Positions 1-11,404 of a DNA stretch of 64,000 bases are shown here, in pieces. This DNA is from Dicaeum eximium (taxonomy: Eukaryota > Chordata > Aves > Passeriformes > Dicaeidae). The notes under the pieces are model-generated. The model saw only the letters and a program-made list of their open reading frames with translations, made no database searches and was not told where the DNA came from. Position numbers and translations under genes: made by a program. How positions within the stretch are numbered: the first letter of the stretch is position 1; every line of letters begins with the position of its first letter. The stretch spans positions 806,001 through 870,000 of the forward strand of contig VWZP01003889.1 of the NCBI GenBank assembly GCA_013396995.1. Reading direction: 5' to 3'.

Positions 1-3000
1 GGAATAAATTGGCTGCAGAATCCAAGCTGCTAAAAGCTTTTTGAGATTCTTTAGCATTGCAACCACACTGCCTTCACCAGAGCTGTAATCTATAAATCTG
101 GGGAGAGAGGAAGGTCATGCTAAGATTTTAGAGCCATAACCCAAGCTCTTGCCTTGTCTTCTACCATCATGTGGATATTTGACATTGCAGGAAGGCAGTT
201 TTGCAGCTGCACAGGCACTTAAGGAAGCACAGAGAAGAGGATCTATGAGCCTCTTCATATTTTCAGCTTCTCTATTTGGTAGCATAGTTTGCTGATGGAG
301 TTCAGAGGTGGGTTTGTGCAAAGACTACCCCTAAAATTGGATGTATGAGGGCAGTCCAGTGGATCTCCTGGTCCAGTAGACTCCAGCAGGAGCCAAAATC
401 AGACAGCTAGGGAGGAAAAAAGAAAGCCAACAGCAATACTTTCCTAGTGCAGTCCCTCAGGCATGCTGTAGTCATTGATTAAAGATACTGTCCAAAACCT
501 GTCCCCTTTTTCACCCAGATTCCTGTGAAATTAGAAGATTGACAGCCTGGGGTTTTTGGGCATTTCAAGGAAAGCAAGCTCATGCACTGCCCTTTGAGCT
601 CTAGGCAGCTCTTCATGACTGCTACCCACATCTGCTGGAAGAAAACAGAATGTACTGTAAGCAGGTGGTGAAGGAAATATCTCAGATTGCACCCAACTTT
701 CTTTTGGACACTGTGGAGCAGGGAATGCAGCCTGTGGTGCATAGGAAGGGACTTGCAGAGAGCTGGCCCAGGGTGGCACTGGACTGTCCCAGTGGGTCTG
801 AGCTCCTGGTGCTTTAGGAAGATCCCAGTGCACCACACAGAGCAATCCTGCTGCTCACCTCAGTGCTGAGGGAGCAGGAGGGCAAACAGCTCTGGGGTTT
901 GTGCTGAAAAGACATTGTGGATACATTGAAATGTTTTCTCCTAGGCTGGGATCTTGAAAGCTGCCATCGACCTGCACTCAGACTCTGAGACCTCCCCAGC
1001 CAGACACAAAAAGGTGCATTAGGATCCTGCTGGAGCTCCAGCACACAGTGCCACTCTCTTCTGCCCAGAGAGTTCCATGTCCACCCCCAGCAGAAGGGAG
1101 CTTGTTCTGGGCACCTCTTGACAATAAATATGCTTTACTCACACAAGAGCAGCCTGCCCTGCCCCAGCCCTGGCAGACACAGCATTTCACAGCTCTCTGA
1201 AGTGTTCTTCTCAATGTCAGCCTGCAGTCCAGCCTGTCTGCAGATGTCAGTGCCTGTCTCAGAGCAAACCCTGACATCCCTATCCCTTATCCCTGCTGCT
1301 GCTCTGAGCCATCATGTGCTCCCCCAGCACATCATCCTCTCCACCAGGGAGGGAAGGAGGGACTGGGGATGTCTTTAAACAGGCAGGAGGGGACAGCAGC
1401 ACCAGAGGGACTGCAGTCCCATGGGGACACTGCCCAGATGTGGCACCAGCTGCCACACAGGCTCATTTCACCCCTTCACAATGTCACACCCCTCTTGTCC
1501 TTATGCCCAGTTTGATTTTCTTCCCTTTGCACCACAACCATTTCTGCTCAAGCCACAGTGGCACTGGCCTTTGCTTGTGGCTTGGGCATTCCTTTGGAAA
1601 TAGAATTTAATCTGTGCAGCCCGTAGGAGCAGTGTCTTTCTGCATCTAGCATGAAAAAAACTGCAGAAAGCACCCAAAAGCAACAATAGGAAGCAATTAA
1701 TTAAAATTATGTGTTTAGAAGTCTTAAGTAAAATTTCCAGCTATCTTCCCCATCATTCCCCTATGGAAAAGAAAATTAATGGTTTTGTCTGGATTTCTTA
1801 TCTGCTCTGCTATTTTACTGGCTGCAGCAAATATATTAACCTATTTTAGAATAGTGCAATACCTCATTTCTTAAAACACAAGGAAAAGTCACATAGCTTT
1901 TTACCAACTTGTAAAGATGAGCATTTCCTGCATTGTACATATTTTTAGGCTAACCAATCACAAATGTTCAGCTGAATCACCTTGTTTGAAAGAAACCCTT
2001 TAAAGTCTGCTAAAAGCAATGGTTTTTTTTTTTCTTTTCTGCATTGCCTGGATTTGGCTAAAAAGCTTTGCACAGCAAACTGGCCAAAGAAATGTTTCTT
2101 GACACAGCCAGCTTATAGGACACAGTGCAGCAAAGGTGCCAGTGAGACCAATGGGCTAATATTTTTCAATTATAAAACTAATTATTTCGTCTAATTACTG
2201 AATATTTGGGGTCATTCTTTCCAGAAGACAAATTTCCAGCTCAGCTATTGGATTTATGCATAAATAGAAACAGTATATGTAATTTATAATAGCAGGTTTA
2301 TGAAGAGTTTTAAAACAAGTGAGCATTAGGAAAAAAGCCAAAACCTAATTAATGGGTTTTGCAAACAGACTTTTCCTATGGATGGGTTTTTTTCCCTACA
2401 ACAATTTTCTGCCAATGGTTTGTTAACTCATAATAAAAAAAGGTTGATCAGTGCTTGATACAGTATAAGACTAGGAGTATTCAGTTGTGAGAATAAAAGA
2501 AATGAAAAATTTTGTAGGTGTTGTTTCCACCTATGTTTCCTGACTCTAAATGCAGTGAGATCTTTTGATTGAGAATTGCTCATAAATTTTTTTTACAAAA
2601 TTAATCGACTTATAGAAAAAGATGTTTTCCTACCAAAATGGAAACTTCAGTGACATTTACATGTTTCAGCATACATCCTTTTTAAATAAAAAATATAAAA
2701 GCCATTGGAATGTTCAGGGAGTTTCATTGCAACAGTGAAACAAATCGTATTCTCTCACTTGATACAAAAGTTTTCCCTGCACTACTTAAGTAAAATTTAA
2801 TTTTGTTTAAAAATATTTAAAATTTTCACATCTCATTTTGAACTATGCAAGGTATTTTCGTTTTTCTTAAAATGTGTCATACTTTCCAGTCATTTCCATC
2901 ACCACACTGTCTGTGTGATCCGTCAGGAAGTGAATCAGAACAGGCTACGCTGGGAATTTTCTAGGCTCATTCCCTCCTGTTCCAGTTGTTATTATGGCAC

Positions 3001-3322
3001 ATTTGAAGAACTTTCACGGAGGTGCTTAGTCAAGTTTGACTAATTGACTTTCAGAGTGCATTCAGTTCAAGTTTGCTGGGTTCATTCCCATGGATAAACT
3101 CTATTTCAGTATCCTTCACTTTCCAGTCCAACTTGCGTTGTAATGTCGCACACCTTTTGAGATTGGGTGTGGAGCTGTCTTAAAATCACAGTGAATAACT
3201 CCAACACTATAGATGGCAAGTAAGTAAAGTCATTATTGTGAAGCTTTTAACTTGTGGGGGTATTCTGATATTAATTAATGTTTCTAAATTTCAGATGAAA
3301 GAGGTTAGTAAGTTCAAAATAT
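1..3322. other. Unique non-coding stretch
   Basis: I see no gene here. From about 820 to 1,600 the DNA is richer in G+C, and short ORFs overlap on both strands without splice context or a recognisable protein, so I treat them as chance. A perfect 14-bp palindrome (GGGACTGCAGTCCC) lies at 1407-1420. From about 1,700 to 3,200 the sequence is A+T-rich with many TAAT cores and no repeat that I recognise. The part at 2,880-3,110 keeps a few CpGs. Confidence 0.7.
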
Positions 3323-3336
3323 TCTTCTTCTTCTTC

Positions 3337-3401
<65 letters not shown>

Positions 3402-3425
3402 GTTATTATTGTTATTATTATTATT
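3323..3425. repeat. (TTC)n-(TTA)n microsatellite
   Basis: About five TTC units run into roughly 28 TTA/ATT units, with two TTG interruptions near the right end. The tract produces spurious poly-Leu (+) and poly-Asn (-) ORFs that should not be annotated as proteins. The long near-pure array suggests it is length-polymorphic. Confidence 0.97.
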
Positions 3426-4761
3426 CCTGCCTTCACTGAAATGTATTAACCCTATCAATATTACACAGAATTCAGCATAGTTGTAGTGCTCACATTTAAG
3501 GTGAATTTCTTTCCAATAAACAGCAAAACCACAGAGAGTGCAATCAGAGCTCTCTGCCAAGCATTTTACATCACCAAACCTGGAGACCCATAAAGAGGAA
3601 ACACAGGAATGAAAGATTATCAATTTGCATCTTTCAAGGACATTACAAACAGGGCAAATAGTATGTAAAACCTACAATTTTTCCTTTCTCTTTACAGAGC
3701 ACAGTTAAAATGGGTTTACACACTTCACCCCTTGTCCAGATGAGCCATAGTTAGAACTTTTCATCTATTTCAACAAGAGCCTCTTCAGCTTGAAAATACT
3801 GATTACTGAGGAATGGAGCATCACTAAGCACTCACCCTTCCTTGACTGAATTGCTGCCTGAGGTTTCTTTTCCAACAGAATTGGTTTTGCTAGAACCTCA
3901 TTGTGAATTAACAGAAATGCTTTTTGTTTTTTTGAGAGGATGAATTATATCTTTATATTCTATATTTGTTAATATTAATTTCTTAATATTATAAGCTTCT
4001 TATTTTTAGCAAAACACATGCTATAAATATAAAGCAGCATTTGAAGGTGAATTTTTTATTCTGATGTCACCGTACTACATTAAATCAATTTGTTAGCACA
4101 ACTGATGTTAGATTTAAAACATGGCATCCAATTATTGGAACAACATTTTGGTGTCCTAAAGTTGTCAGAACTGACGTGCAAAATACAGAGATTGATAAAT
4201 ACAGAAGTTTGCAATCAGAGATTGTTTTCAGTTTGGAAGAGAACAGAGAGGAAAATGTTTCTGACAAAACAGAAAATGCAGATCTAAGACAAAGTTTTTG
4301 ATAAATATATCTTGAGTTGATTTTGGTTTATATATATAACTCAATTTAAAATAGACTTTTTTTTTCCTTTTGAGATTGGACTTTCAAATCTTTCAAGATT
4401 TTCAATACATCAGGTAAGAAATGTATCTATTGCTAAACTAAACATTGTCTTAGCCTCAAAACTATGTTTAATCACATTTTTTAAATTATCAGCAGACTAA
4501 AAATAATTTTATGTTCCCATGGATGTAAATGAGTGGAACACATCCCTTATTCTAAGTGCCAGTATTAGTTATTCAACAACCCAGGAGAGCTCTATGACCT
4601 CAGTATTGTTTCTGCAAAACTCACTCCAGTGCATCACTCCAGTTTCCTTTTGCTGTGGAATATTACCTCATTTTCATCCTGAGCTGAACTATAACCCATA
4701 GGATTTTCCAAGCCTGAATTTTCTACAACTGAAACAAGACCTTTTCTGTTATTCACCAAAC
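3426..4761. other. Unique A+T-rich non-coding stretch
   Basis: I see no gene or recognisable mobile element. Short T-runs and a (TA)n-like patch near 4,330-4,340 are the only local structure. The ORFs present are short and unrecognised. Confidence 0.65.
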
Positions 4762-4809
4762 GAAAAAAAAAAGGGGAAAGAAAAAAAGAAAAAAAAAAAA
4801 AGAAGAAAA
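4762..4809 (+). repeat. 48-nt homopurine tract
   Basis: An unbroken purine run (mostly A, with one GGGG block and scattered G) sits directly before a pentanucleotide repeat. Homopurine/homopyrimidine DNA of this length can adopt non-B (triplex) structure. It could also be the decayed A-rich tail of a retroposon, but no body is recognisable upstream. Confidence 0.9.
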
Positions 4810-4880
4810 TGAAGGAATGAAATGAAATGAAATGAAATGAAATGAAATTAAATGCAATGAAATGCAATGAAATGAAATGC
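4810..4880 (+). repeat. (AATGA)n pentanucleotide microsatellite
   Basis: Repeated AATGA/GAAAT units begin after the homopurine run. The 5' part is nearly pure, and the 3' part degenerates to AATGC and AATTA variants. The minus-strand reading gives a spurious His/Ser/Phe-rich peptide. Confidence 0.95.
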
Positions 4881-7800
4881 TAAGACACTTTATACATCCA
4901 GATTATTTGGTTATGTCATTCTGCCTGCATGAATTCATCTGAGGAAACAAATACATATAAAGGTGCCACTTCAAATTTCTACTCAGAAGGATATTTTATT
5001 GTTTGGATGAGCCACAATATCACATCACATTACTGAGTAGCACAACCTCATGCTCCTAACTCACAAAAGTCTGTCTCCTTGCTCAAAACCAAAAGTGGCA
5101 TAAACCCATTTATAATTTAAGTAAGTTGCTGGCAGTTCCTAAAATGGCTTTCCTGGAGAATAATGAGGTAGACCAGTGGGGTAAGAAACATGATAAGTGA
5201 CTCCACAATAGAAGGCATAATGAATAGTTGCTCTGTCCCTGGCAAGTGGCTGTGGTACCAGAGAACCCTGTCATGTGCTGTCTTTTATGGCAAGTCGTAA
5301 ATTAAAACAGATTTTTATTGTGAAAGCTTCTGTCACTGCAAGGAGGAAGAAAAATATATTGCCACATTTCTTTCCAGGATTGCAAATCAAGGCCAAAATC
5401 TCTCCTAATGTAAATGATTTCAATACATTCATTTCAGAGGAGTTTTACCCATGTTTATAATCAGAAGAAGTCATAAACTGCTCCTGTTCTAATTTAATTG
5501 GAGCATCAATTCTTCAAAATTGTTTTGTTACATTGAATTTTAGTTACCACTGTCACCCTGTAAAAGGCAATCTGGCACAAAAAGTTGATTCTGTGTATAA
5601 GTCAATGGCAGTAGACAGGAGGAGAGGTATTAAGGAGATGAAAAAAATGCTATTTGAATTTATGGTGCCAGAGAAATATCTGTCTTCTAGTGTAATCACC
5701 ACAGATAATCAGTAGAAATTATGAAAATCTGTTGCACAGAAATCTAGCAACAGCTCCAAAATAAAATTTTACTTTCTTTCTTTTTGCATTTTTTTTTCTT
5801 CATGAATTTTTCTCTTTTGCTGCTCATAACTTACAGGGAATCAAAGACCTAATTTAGGGTTAACTTTGCTGCTAATAGCAACAAGTGGCCATCAGGACAG
5901 CCAAAGTGTTAACCACCTTTACAGAAGTGTGCCAATATTGTGCACAGGCTAACAGTGTTGGGGGGCTGCCCATGTGCTGCAGCCTGGACTAAAAATAGGC
6001 TCAAAGTGTAGCTTAGATGGTCCTTCCATATCTTCTGTCTTTCTTTGCTGTTAGAGTGCTTTCTTTCAGAAGCATATGCACATGTATATACATTTATGTG
6101 TACAGAGATGTATCTAAATAGACATTTGGAAGATGAGGGGAACTGACCCAGGATTGAATTCATTAGGGGCCGAATTCCTCTCATTTCTTGTTTTGCCTCA
6201 TTCCAGGAACCATTAACACCTCTTGGGTTTGTTCCTTTCAGACCAAATTATGCTCCAGGCTGGATTTTTTGTACCTTACACTCTCCTCCTGCCCTGCTCA
6301 CAGGAACTGCAGGGCCCTGCCACCACGGCTGCTCACTGCTCTTTAATCAACACCAAGGACAGCCACATCAGTGGCTCATTTGTCTTTAATTAAAACTGTG
6401 GGAAAAACAGGACCTAGAGGATGCACTAAGCATTCTGATCACCCGGGAAAATTGTGAGGTGGGAGGAATGCAAATGTGGGAACAGAGTGTTGCTCCTGGT
6501 ATCAGTGGGTGTGTATATGGCAGTGTTCACACAGGTGTGTGGCTCCCTGGCACTGAAATGGCTGGGCAAGGGCCAGTGTCACTTGGACATTTTATAAGTT
6601 TCTTGGATGCAAACTTGCTGAGTTTTTTCTTCCATGGGAAAGCTCTTTTTCTCTGCAGATTTCAAATCTTTGTGTGTGTGTTTCAAGGACAAAATGCATT
6701 CCTTTGCTCTGTCTCCTGATATGGGAGATGTGGTTTGCTTTTCTCAACCTCTGATATAAAGAATTGCTCTCTGACTTTGTAAACATTTTCTAGCATTCTA
6801 GCAAAGTTTGAGTATGGAGCTTGAAGAAGCAAGATGCCAGCTCTGTACCTGGGCAGAAATAGCCCAAATCCTTCTGAACAATGGAGTCATTTTAACAAAT
6901 AATATCAGCCTTCTGATACTGGGTAAAGAGTTCACCCCGACAGAACTCCAACAGCAACCACCGATGACCCCTGAGGTGTGGGGCAACAGGCCAGTGCACC
7001 TCTGGAAGCCCTGCAGGTATCTTTGCAAGATTTCCACCACAACCAAAGTGTTTTTTCTTCCAGCATTGCTGGGACCAGCGAGGACCGGAGGTGGCTTGCT
7101 CAGACCACGGATTGCAGACACATCTGCACACCCCCTGCACACACACCTACCCAAGCACACACATCCCCACGTGCTGTCTGCAAGGGCTAGGAACCAAACT
7201 GGCAGCTGGTCCTTGGGCTGAGAGCACGTTGATATTGAATAAAGTAAATCTAATCTTGTGACTGATACTTCGATTTAGAGGCGCTTCCTTCTGGACACAA
7301 ACATGCTTCTGATAAAACAGTTTTCTATCAAGTGAGAACAGCTTAGGTAGCATTTTTCTCAAAGGCAAGTATTCTCATAATAGCACTTATTTAGACAGAG
7401 GAAACTGGGAGTATTAATTTATTCTCCCTGCAGTGAAATTCCATGGAACGCTCTGAGCTCTGTGCCTTCAATAGGAGCTGCTCACACCCAAACACTTCCT
7501 GTGAGCCAGACTGTGATTTCTAGTTTCATATCACTAATCAGATATTTCCCTCTTGCACTCATTTAATTATTCCATATTAATAAACCCTGACTTCTAGACA
7601 GAAGCTTTATGAGATGAATTCTCAACATGATGCACACAAAAATCCCCATGGCATCATCAACAGCAGGGCACATGTGGAGAACTGATTACAGCCTTAGGTT
7701 TTTAGCCATTGCTACCTTACTTTTAGATTTTTCCTCTGGTGATTTCTTGAGCACCAACACATGTACTGCTGTTCCTGTCTTTGCTGAAAACCTTCCTAGG

Positions 7801-8224
7801 AGCACTATTAAAAAGGTTCCATTTATGCAAAAGAGAATTTTAATCTAGAAAATGCAGATTTGAGACTCTGCATGGTGAAAGAAATCACCCCAAACTACAG
7901 CCAAAGAGGTTACAAAAGCAGGTCACGGAAATCTGGTTTCCCAGGGAGCTTCTGTGCTTTAAAGAAATGTAAGCAGCTACTGGCAGCTCCAAACTGCACA
8001 CATTAAATGTATCTACAAAGGATTTTGACAGGTCTCTATAATCTGGGACTTTCTGCGCCTGTAGTACATTTCCAGTTTTATGGCAAGACAGAGGTAAGAA
8101 GCAGAATGTTTTCTGTGCAACAGTTACATACTGAATGAACCCTCCTTTGGAAAAATATTAATTTATTCTGAGGTCACTTGCAAATCTTCCAACAGTCTAA
8201 AAATATTTTATTTTACTTACTAGC
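4881..8224. other. Unique non-coding stretch
   Basis: No recognisable gene. ORFs of up to 137 codons overlap each other in opposite directions around 6,800-7,220. Their translations show no domain, signal peptide or repeat. A GTAT-type donor word follows TGCAG at about 7,018, but I see no convincing matching acceptor, so I do not call an exon. Confidence 0.6.
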
Positions 8225-8240
8225 TTTTTTTTTTTTTTTT
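8225..8240 (+). repeat. Poly(T) tract, 16 nt
   Basis: Homopolymer of T followed by AATTAG. No retroposon body was recognised next to it on either side. Confidence 0.9.
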
Positions 8241-8282
8241 AATTAGATATGATGACCCAGTATGACCTTGTTGCTGGTATGT

Positions 8283-8305
8283 TTGAATTCTGCTGCAGAA
8301 TTCAA
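8283..8305. repeat. Perfect 23-bp palindrome
   Basis: Arms TTGAATTCTGC and GCAGAATTCAA flank one central T. The arms match perfectly over 11 bp. It could be a dimeric protein-binding site or chance. No transcript is evident around it. Confidence 0.9.
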
Positions 8306-11299
8306 GGTTAGCTCAGAAATACTGAGCTCACAAGGAAACATGTTCTGCCCTAAGTTATTTTAATTACTTAGGATAGGAAAGGTAACATTGTGAAAACATT
8401 TCAAAGGTTAGACAGTGAATACTCCTTCACTGTTTTGGTCTGGGTATTATTCCTTAATAAAATATATGGTAATAAATAGTCTCTTCAGTTACTCAAATCA
8501 AATAAAGTAATTCATCCATGGCATGATTTTATGAGTCTAGCTACAGGAAGTTATGTATATAAAATAAGATCTGAGAGATTTGCATAGTCCTCAGCAAATG
8601 TACAAAATGACATTACAAAATGTAATGTGTGTGTAATGTAGTACACAAACTATTTGTATTCACACACAGGAACATCTGATGGATGCAAGAAGAGATGAAT
8701 TTTCTGAAAGTGATGGAAGTAGAAACTCTAGTTAAATGTTTGATTTTTCAGAAAGTGCTGATAAGACACTTGCAGGAAATCAGGAGTGTTAGAATGATCA
8801 TCCACAAATTGAAGATCGTGGGAAGAAATTTGGAACAATCATAGCTAAATGAAAAGATAAAGTTGTTCTTCTATGCAGAGCACTCTTCATCTGCAGCAAT
8901 ACAAAAACCCTTGGACTTTTCCTCAGAGCAGGACTTTCAGCTACTAGATCAGTGCCACACCACATGTCACTTTGTCCTTTAATTATAACTGGAAGGCAGG
9001 AAAATGTCAATGTTTGCAGGTTCTGAGAGACAGATGCAATTCAATAATTCACACTGGTGCAATTGTGCATCACGGTTGGCTGCTGCTTTATAGGATCTTA
9101 GAGAACTTTTCTGCAGAGTCTGTAATAAAATGATCATTGCTTTAAAACAAAATTCTGGCTGTTTCTCATGGGAAAAAAAAAATCTTCCTCTGTTAAGAAA
9201 ACATGTAGGGCTTGCTTATCTTTTATCAGCTATTCCATGTATTTGAGTTTATCTGCTTGTTTTCTACCTAAACTGTCCATTTCTAATCAAGCACATGTTC
9301 TGTGCTTTTTAGGCACCTGTTCCTTTTTGTTTCCCCTGCAATGCTCATTATTGCCCATGACAGATCTTCTCCTAAGGCTGCTAAGCAAAGCAGAAGGCTA
9401 CTCCAGAGCAGCACTGCTCTCCCTGGGCAATTTAGATGGATCAATATTCATTAACATTGGCAATTCACCACACAAGGGGACAGTGCCTTAAAAATAAACC
9501 TCCTAAGGACAGGCACAGGGAAATGCTACCCACGTGGGTAAGGCACCACCATCTATTTTCCACCCACCCTCTGGACTGCTCACATTGGTGTTCATTGCTG
9601 GCACTGCAGCATTTTCCTTCTGTCCAGCTGCCCTCTGCCCCTGCTCTTGTCCTGCTGCTGGAAGTGTCCCTGAGCCTCTGGAGAGTCCTTTGTTCCTCCT
9701 GCCACCTAAACTTCTGCCTGGTCCTCTTCCAGCCTGGGCTCATCCCTGCACTGTTCCTTCTTCTGCTATCAGACTCAGTTTCTGACAGAACTCCCATGGC
9801 TGCAATGGCTCATTTCACCTCTACTTTCACTAGCATTGCGTGAGAGAGTTGAAGAGTTATTTCTTTCCCCCCTAAAATCCTCTTAAAGATTGGTCAGCAT
9901 ACTTTGTATTTCTGAATAATATTTGCCACTGAGTTATTTTTTAAAAGTACTGACCAACACAAAACATATGAAAGTTATTTCTTATCACCTGATTCTTTCT
10001 TATATTCTTAGATCATAATTGTGGTTTAAATTTTCTTTTTCTTATCCTTCTACAGTCATCACCAAGAAGTTTACAGCTCATGACAGCATCCATTTCATGG
10101 TGTAGCCATTTGTTAAACTCCTTCAAGATTGATTATCACCCACTTTGCTGATGGGATTGCTTGCCAGTTTTAAAATGCTTCTTCATCCCTTCGAGGTAAC
10201 TGCACGTCTTTTTGGCAGATTACTTTAAAATTAATTGATAATGACTTTAATGCGTTGATAATTTGATAATGCAGCCCTCAAAATTATATTCCAGCTGCTT
10301 GCAGTTTGCTGATTGGCCACGTCATTTAGCAGGAGGAGTTAATTGTGGAAGACTTGCAATTTTACATAGACAAATGTCACATTATGTATTAGCATGGAGC
10401 ACATCTGGAGGAACTCCCCTGAAGCTAAACCAGATTTATACAAATAAAAACTGAGAAAACTGATATTCTGTAAATGTAAAAAAATGAATAAAAAGTCACA
10501 GACAGTGTTCATCCCCTCCAATGACTATCAGATAATTAAAATTAAAAACAAAAATTAATTATTCTTACAAAGTAGTAAGCATACCTATTCTTTGTTGTTT
10601 CAAAACAATATTTTCTGCAACAGAACAAGAGCATCTTTGCATGGAGTGGTATTACCAGCAATTTCTGATCAAGGTATCATTGTCTCAAAACCTAATTACT
10701 TTAGCCAAGCACCCTAATTTAAAGAGTATTCTTAGTTTATATGAAGATGTCACTTTCACAGCAAGTACTGAAAACCCCCTGTACTTTTCACTGATTTAAT
10801 TAATGTCACTGCTCCATTCTCTGAAGACAATTTTTAGGCTTGCTGTCATCTTTGTGCTGACCCTGGCTACAGTGAGCAAACAAACTCCCTGCCCTCCCAG
10901 TGCTACTCAGCTCATGAGGAGTTACCACAGTGGGATAACCTGCTGGAATGCCACCACAGGGAAATGACAAACCCACGTTTATTTGCTTTAGAGAGAATTT
11001 AAATTTCCTTAATGTCAAAATCTCTAAGTATACCAACAGACACTACTTGTCACAGAGCTTTACACGAGCTGGGAAGGGGAAAGGGACAAAACCAGGCTGA
11101 CCAGGGGTGAGTGGTGGGACAGCGTGCCAAAACTTGAGGAAGCCTTTTGCATTTCAGTAAATCTTTCAATACTGCCTCTCATGGCAAAAATCCCAAAATC
11201 CCATAAACAGTTATGGGATGGGTGAGCAACTGGCTCATGGGTCAGGCACAAAGGGTTACAGCCTCACAAGGCCCAAGAAGCAATTGGAAAATGCTCTTG
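8306..11299. other. Unique non-coding stretch
   Basis: No gene recognised. 9,480-9,840 is richer in C and T, with overlapping ORFs on both strands but no recognisable product. 10,030-10,460 is A+T-rich and looks regulatory (annotated separately). Confidence 0.6.
10120..10330. promoter_or_regulatory. Candidate enhancer-like patch
   Basis: The octamer TTGATAAT occurs three times within 36 bp (10,235-10,242, 10,255-10,262 and 10,263-10,270). Each copy contains a GATAA core. Upstream is TTGATTATCACC near 10,130. Downstream, an inverted CCAAT box (ATTGG, 10,312-10,316) stands three bases before a CRE-like ACGTCA (10,319-10,324). Such clustering fits a distal enhancer or cryptic promoter, but this is motif reading only. 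No transcript can be shown. Confidence 0.3.
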
Positions 11300-11404
11300 G
11301 GCACAGGGTGTGACTCCTGGGGTGCCCTGTGCAGGGCTGGGATTTGGACTCCATGATCCTTGTGGGTCCCTCCCAACCCAGCTTATTCTGTGGTTCTGGG
11401 ATTC
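11300..11404 (+). mobile_element. CR1 LINE 3' end fragment (+)
   Basis: The sequence follows the CR1 3'-terminal consensus: GGGGTGCCCTGTGCAGGGC, then TGGACTCCATGATCC, then TTGTGGGTCCC, ending in an ATTCTGTGGTTCTGGGATT tail that derives from the ATTCTATG octamer repeats. The 5' part is missing, as usual for CR1, which is 5'-truncated during target-primed reverse transcription. No target-site duplication is expected or seen. Confidence 0.85.

Noticed and set aside
3238..3623. Poly-Leu (+) and poly-Asn (-) ORFs
   Set aside because: Both are translations of the TTA microsatellite. There is no flanking coding signal.
6808..7221. 137-codon plus ORF with overlapping minus ORFs
   Set aside because: No recognisable domain, no acceptor-donor pair, and several frames are open at once because of local composition. 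Treated as chance.
9436..9843. ORFs on both strands in a C/T-rich block
   Set aside because: The open frames follow from low stop-codon density in G+C-rich DNA. The translations are unrecognised and mutually overlapping.
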